From: Acinetobacter gerneri DSM 14967 = CIP 107464 = MTCC 9824
GTDB taxonomy: Bacteria > Pseudomonadota > Gammaproteobacteria > Pseudomonadales > Moraxellaceae
Direction: 5' to 3'
NCBI RefSeq assembly: GCF_000368565.1
Contig: NZ_KB849545.1
Span: 298,304 to 362,303, forward strand
Length of the DNA: 64,000 nt
Shown one piece after another: positions 62,346 through 64,000 of this stretch. The notes under the pieces are model-generated. The model saw only the letters and a program-made list of their open reading frames with translations. It did no database searches and was not told where the DNA came from. The translations under genes were made by a program, and so were the position numbers. Each line of letters starts with the position of its first letter. Within the stretch, counting starts at the first letter, position 1.

Positions 62346-64000
62346 TCAAATCTCAATCTGACTTCCCATTTCAACCACACGGTTAGGTGGAATTTGATAA
62401 AAATCACTCACTGGACTGGTATTTCGTTGCATTGAAATAAACAGTTTTTCACGCCACGGTGACATACCATCACCCACCGTATGAATCAAACGATCCCGTG
62501 AAATAAAGAAGCTCATTTGCATCATATCGAAATCTTGGCTGAGTTGTTTATAAGCCAATTCGAGTGCTTGAGGGATATTCGGCTGATCTTTAAAGCCATA
62601 ATAAACAAAAATTCGTTGGAAGCGATCATCCAGCACTTCAACTCTCACTCGCTCCTGATCTGGTACAAAAGGCACATCTCGGGTAATCACTGTGACTAAG
62701 ATATTGCGCTCATGCAGCACTTTATTGTGTTTAATATTGTGCAACATCGCATGTGGCACCATATTTGGCGTGCCTGTCAGGAAAATAGCCTCACCTGGTA
62801 CAAAAATCGTTTCATCACTTAAGCTGACACTTTTAATAAATAGCTCAAGTGGCAAAGCATCCTTTTCCAAACGATTAAAGACAATTTCTCGCCCTGTTCG
62901 CCATGTCATTAACACTGTAAAGACAATCACACCAATGAGCATCGGCACCCAGCCTCCTGAGAATATTTTCAAGGAGGTTGAGGCAATAAAAATCAAATCA
63001 ATCAATAAAAATGGAATCGCAAATAATGCCACTTTCCACTTTTTCCAACGCCAAAAACCGTAAGCCAAGAAAGTGATCAAGATGGTATCGCACAGCATGG
63101 TCATGGTTACTGCCACACCATAAGCATTGGCCAAGTTTGCACTGGTTTGGAAAATCAAAATGAGCAATAAAATCGAAACATATAAAATCCAGTTAATAAA
63201 CGGAATATAAATCTGACCTTGCTCGACATCCGAAGTATGATGCACCGTTAATCGTGGCAAATAGCGTAGTTGGATCGCCTGATTTGCCATAGAAAATACG
63301 CCAGAGATCACCGCTTGAGAAGCAATAACTGCTGCCATCGTCGCCAGTGCAATCACAGGATACAACGCCCATTGCGGAACCAATAAGAAAAATGGGTTTT
63401 CAATCGCATTTGGATTACGCAATAACAAGGCACCTTGCCCAGCATAATTTAAAACCAAACACGGCAATACGATAAAGAACCACGCCATCCGTATCGGCAA
63501 ACGTCCAAAATGCCCCATATCTGCATAAAGTGCTTCACCACCCGTCACCGTTAAAATCACAGCACCCATGGTAAAAAAAGCCACTAAAGGCTGATGAAAA
63601 ATAAAATTGATCGCCCAATGCGGACTGATCATGGTCAAGACGTAAGGCGTTTGGCTAATACTATGTATGCCGATCAAACCGATCGATATAAACCAAGTCA
63701 GTGTGATTGGACCAAAAAATTTGCCCATCGTCCCCGTACCATGTCTTTGTATCAGGAATAATGCCGTCAAAATACCGATCGCTAAAGGCATAATCCATTT
63801 ATTAAACATCGGTGTTGCAATACTTAAACCCTCAATGGCTGAGAGTACTGAAATCGCTGGAGTAATAATGCCGTCACCAAAAAAAAGTGATGCACCAATA
63901 AAGCCAATGGCTATCAGAAATATTTTTTTATTATCAGCTATGCGTGTCGAGCGTAGGTTCAATGCCAGTAATGACATGATCCCACCTTCTCCATTGTTAT
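62346..64000 (-). CDS. kup: Kup family potassium uptake protein, N-terminus beyond the window
   Basis: Low-affinity proton-coupled K+ uptake in the inner membrane. 551 codons are visible. The frame continues through the window's right edge, where the codons read [13 protein letters not shown], the family's conserved NxGEGG motif, so the gene starts outside (about 70 residues missing compared with the usual 620-630). Visible: [20 protein letters not shown], in part, [34 protein letters not shown] in part, and the long soluble C-terminal domain starting near [11 protein letters not shown]. Confidence 0.93.
   Translation of the reverse strand, partial: NNGEGGIMSLLALNLRSTRIADNKKIFLIAIGFIGASLFFGDGIITPAISVLSAIEGLSIATPMFNKWIMPLAIGILTALFLIQRHGTGTMGKFFGPITLTWFISIGLIGIHSISQTPYVLTMISPHWAINFIFHQPLVAFFTMGAVILTVTGGEALYADMGHFGRLPIRMAWFFIVLPCLVLNYAGQGALLLRNPNAIENPFFLLVPQWALYPVIALATMAAVIASQAVISGVFSMANQAIQLRYLPRLTVHHTSDVEQGQIYIPFINWILYVSILLLILIFQTSANLANAYGVAVTMTMLCDTILITFLAYGFWRWKKWKVALFAIPFLLIDLIFIASTSLKIFSGGWVPMLIGVIVFTVLMTWRTGREIVFNRLEKDALPLELFIKSVSLSDETIFVPGEAIFLTGTPNMVPHAMLHNIKHNKVLHERNILVTVITRDVPFVPDQERVRVEVLDDRFQRIFVYYGFKDQPNIPQALELAYKQLSQDFDMMQMSFFISRDRLIHTVGDGMSPWREKLFISMQRNTSPVSDFYQIPPNRVVEMGSQIEI

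Overview
The window looks like chromosomal DNA of an Acinetobacter species (Moraxellaceae, Gammaproteobacteria). It is AT-rich. Gene content and order point there: a CraA-type MFS exporter, the fimU-pilV-pilW-pilX-pilY1-comE-comF competence/pilus cluster next to rpsP-rimM-trmD-rplS, the lipase chaperone-lipase pair, pilA followed by its own oligosaccharyltransferase, and a SpoT with a decayed synthetase domain. Almost everything is core genome. The only clear foreign or mobile parts are one intact IS5-family element (28985-29841), a lone IS end after recN (60635 onward), and a very AT-rich two-gene patch at about 10.6-12.1 kb.

Layout. 0-6 kb: end of an AI-2E family transporter, sodC, a DUF2252 protein, a YccS/FUSC membrane protein and a small DUF3817 protein. 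6-10.5 kb: EamA exporter, then serA and a D-2-hydroxyglutarate-dehydrogenase-like flavoprotein facing away from each other, and a small lipoprotein. 10.6-12.1 kb: an AT-rich hypothetical gene and an RlaP-type nucleotidyltransferase. 12.3-18 kb: craA, a Sel1-repeat protein, a second EamA exporter, a TSUP permease and truB. 18-20.3 kb: lifO-lipA. 20.4-22.5 kb: the ribosomal rpsP-rimM-trmD-rplS operon. 22.6-30.8 kb: the minor pilin/PilY1 operon, with pilW broken by an IS. 31-37 kb: ispH, gmk-rpoZ-spoT-ridA, and bfd and bfr. 37-42.7 kb: pilin glycosyltransferase, pilA with a sigma-54 promoter, a LemA-TPM-TPM operon and a TPR protein. 43-50.3 kb: tpiA-secG-tRNA-Leu-3x tRNA-fMet-rimP-nusA-infB-rbfA, matching the E. 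coli order from secG through rbfA. 50.5-55 kb: pilB-pilC-pilD-coaE. 55-64 kb: a third EamA exporter, rlmB, ppnP, a TPR/glycosyltransferase-like protein, recN, yqgE-ruvX and the start-truncated kup.

How it works together. The dominant theme is type IV pili and natural transformation. The window holds the major pilin and its modifier, the motor ATPase, platform and prepilin peptidase (pilBCD), and the complete minor-pilin/adhesin operon. That machinery is predicted to be broken. An 857-bp IS sits inside codon-level reach of the prepilin cleavage motif of pilW, flanked by a TA duplication. Removing the element and one TA restores a 299-codon gene in frame, so the insertion looks recent.

Other points to note: the bacterioferritin has lost most ferroxidase ligands but keeps the haem methionine; SpoT appears hydrolase-only; initiator tRNA genes are triplicated; and the recN stop codon is formed across an IS-end junction. 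I did not find a defence island, CRISPR array, prophage or biosynthetic cluster. No wholly new system is evident. The best novelty candidates are the IS-broken pilus operon, the structured IS remnant and the AT-rich gene pair.
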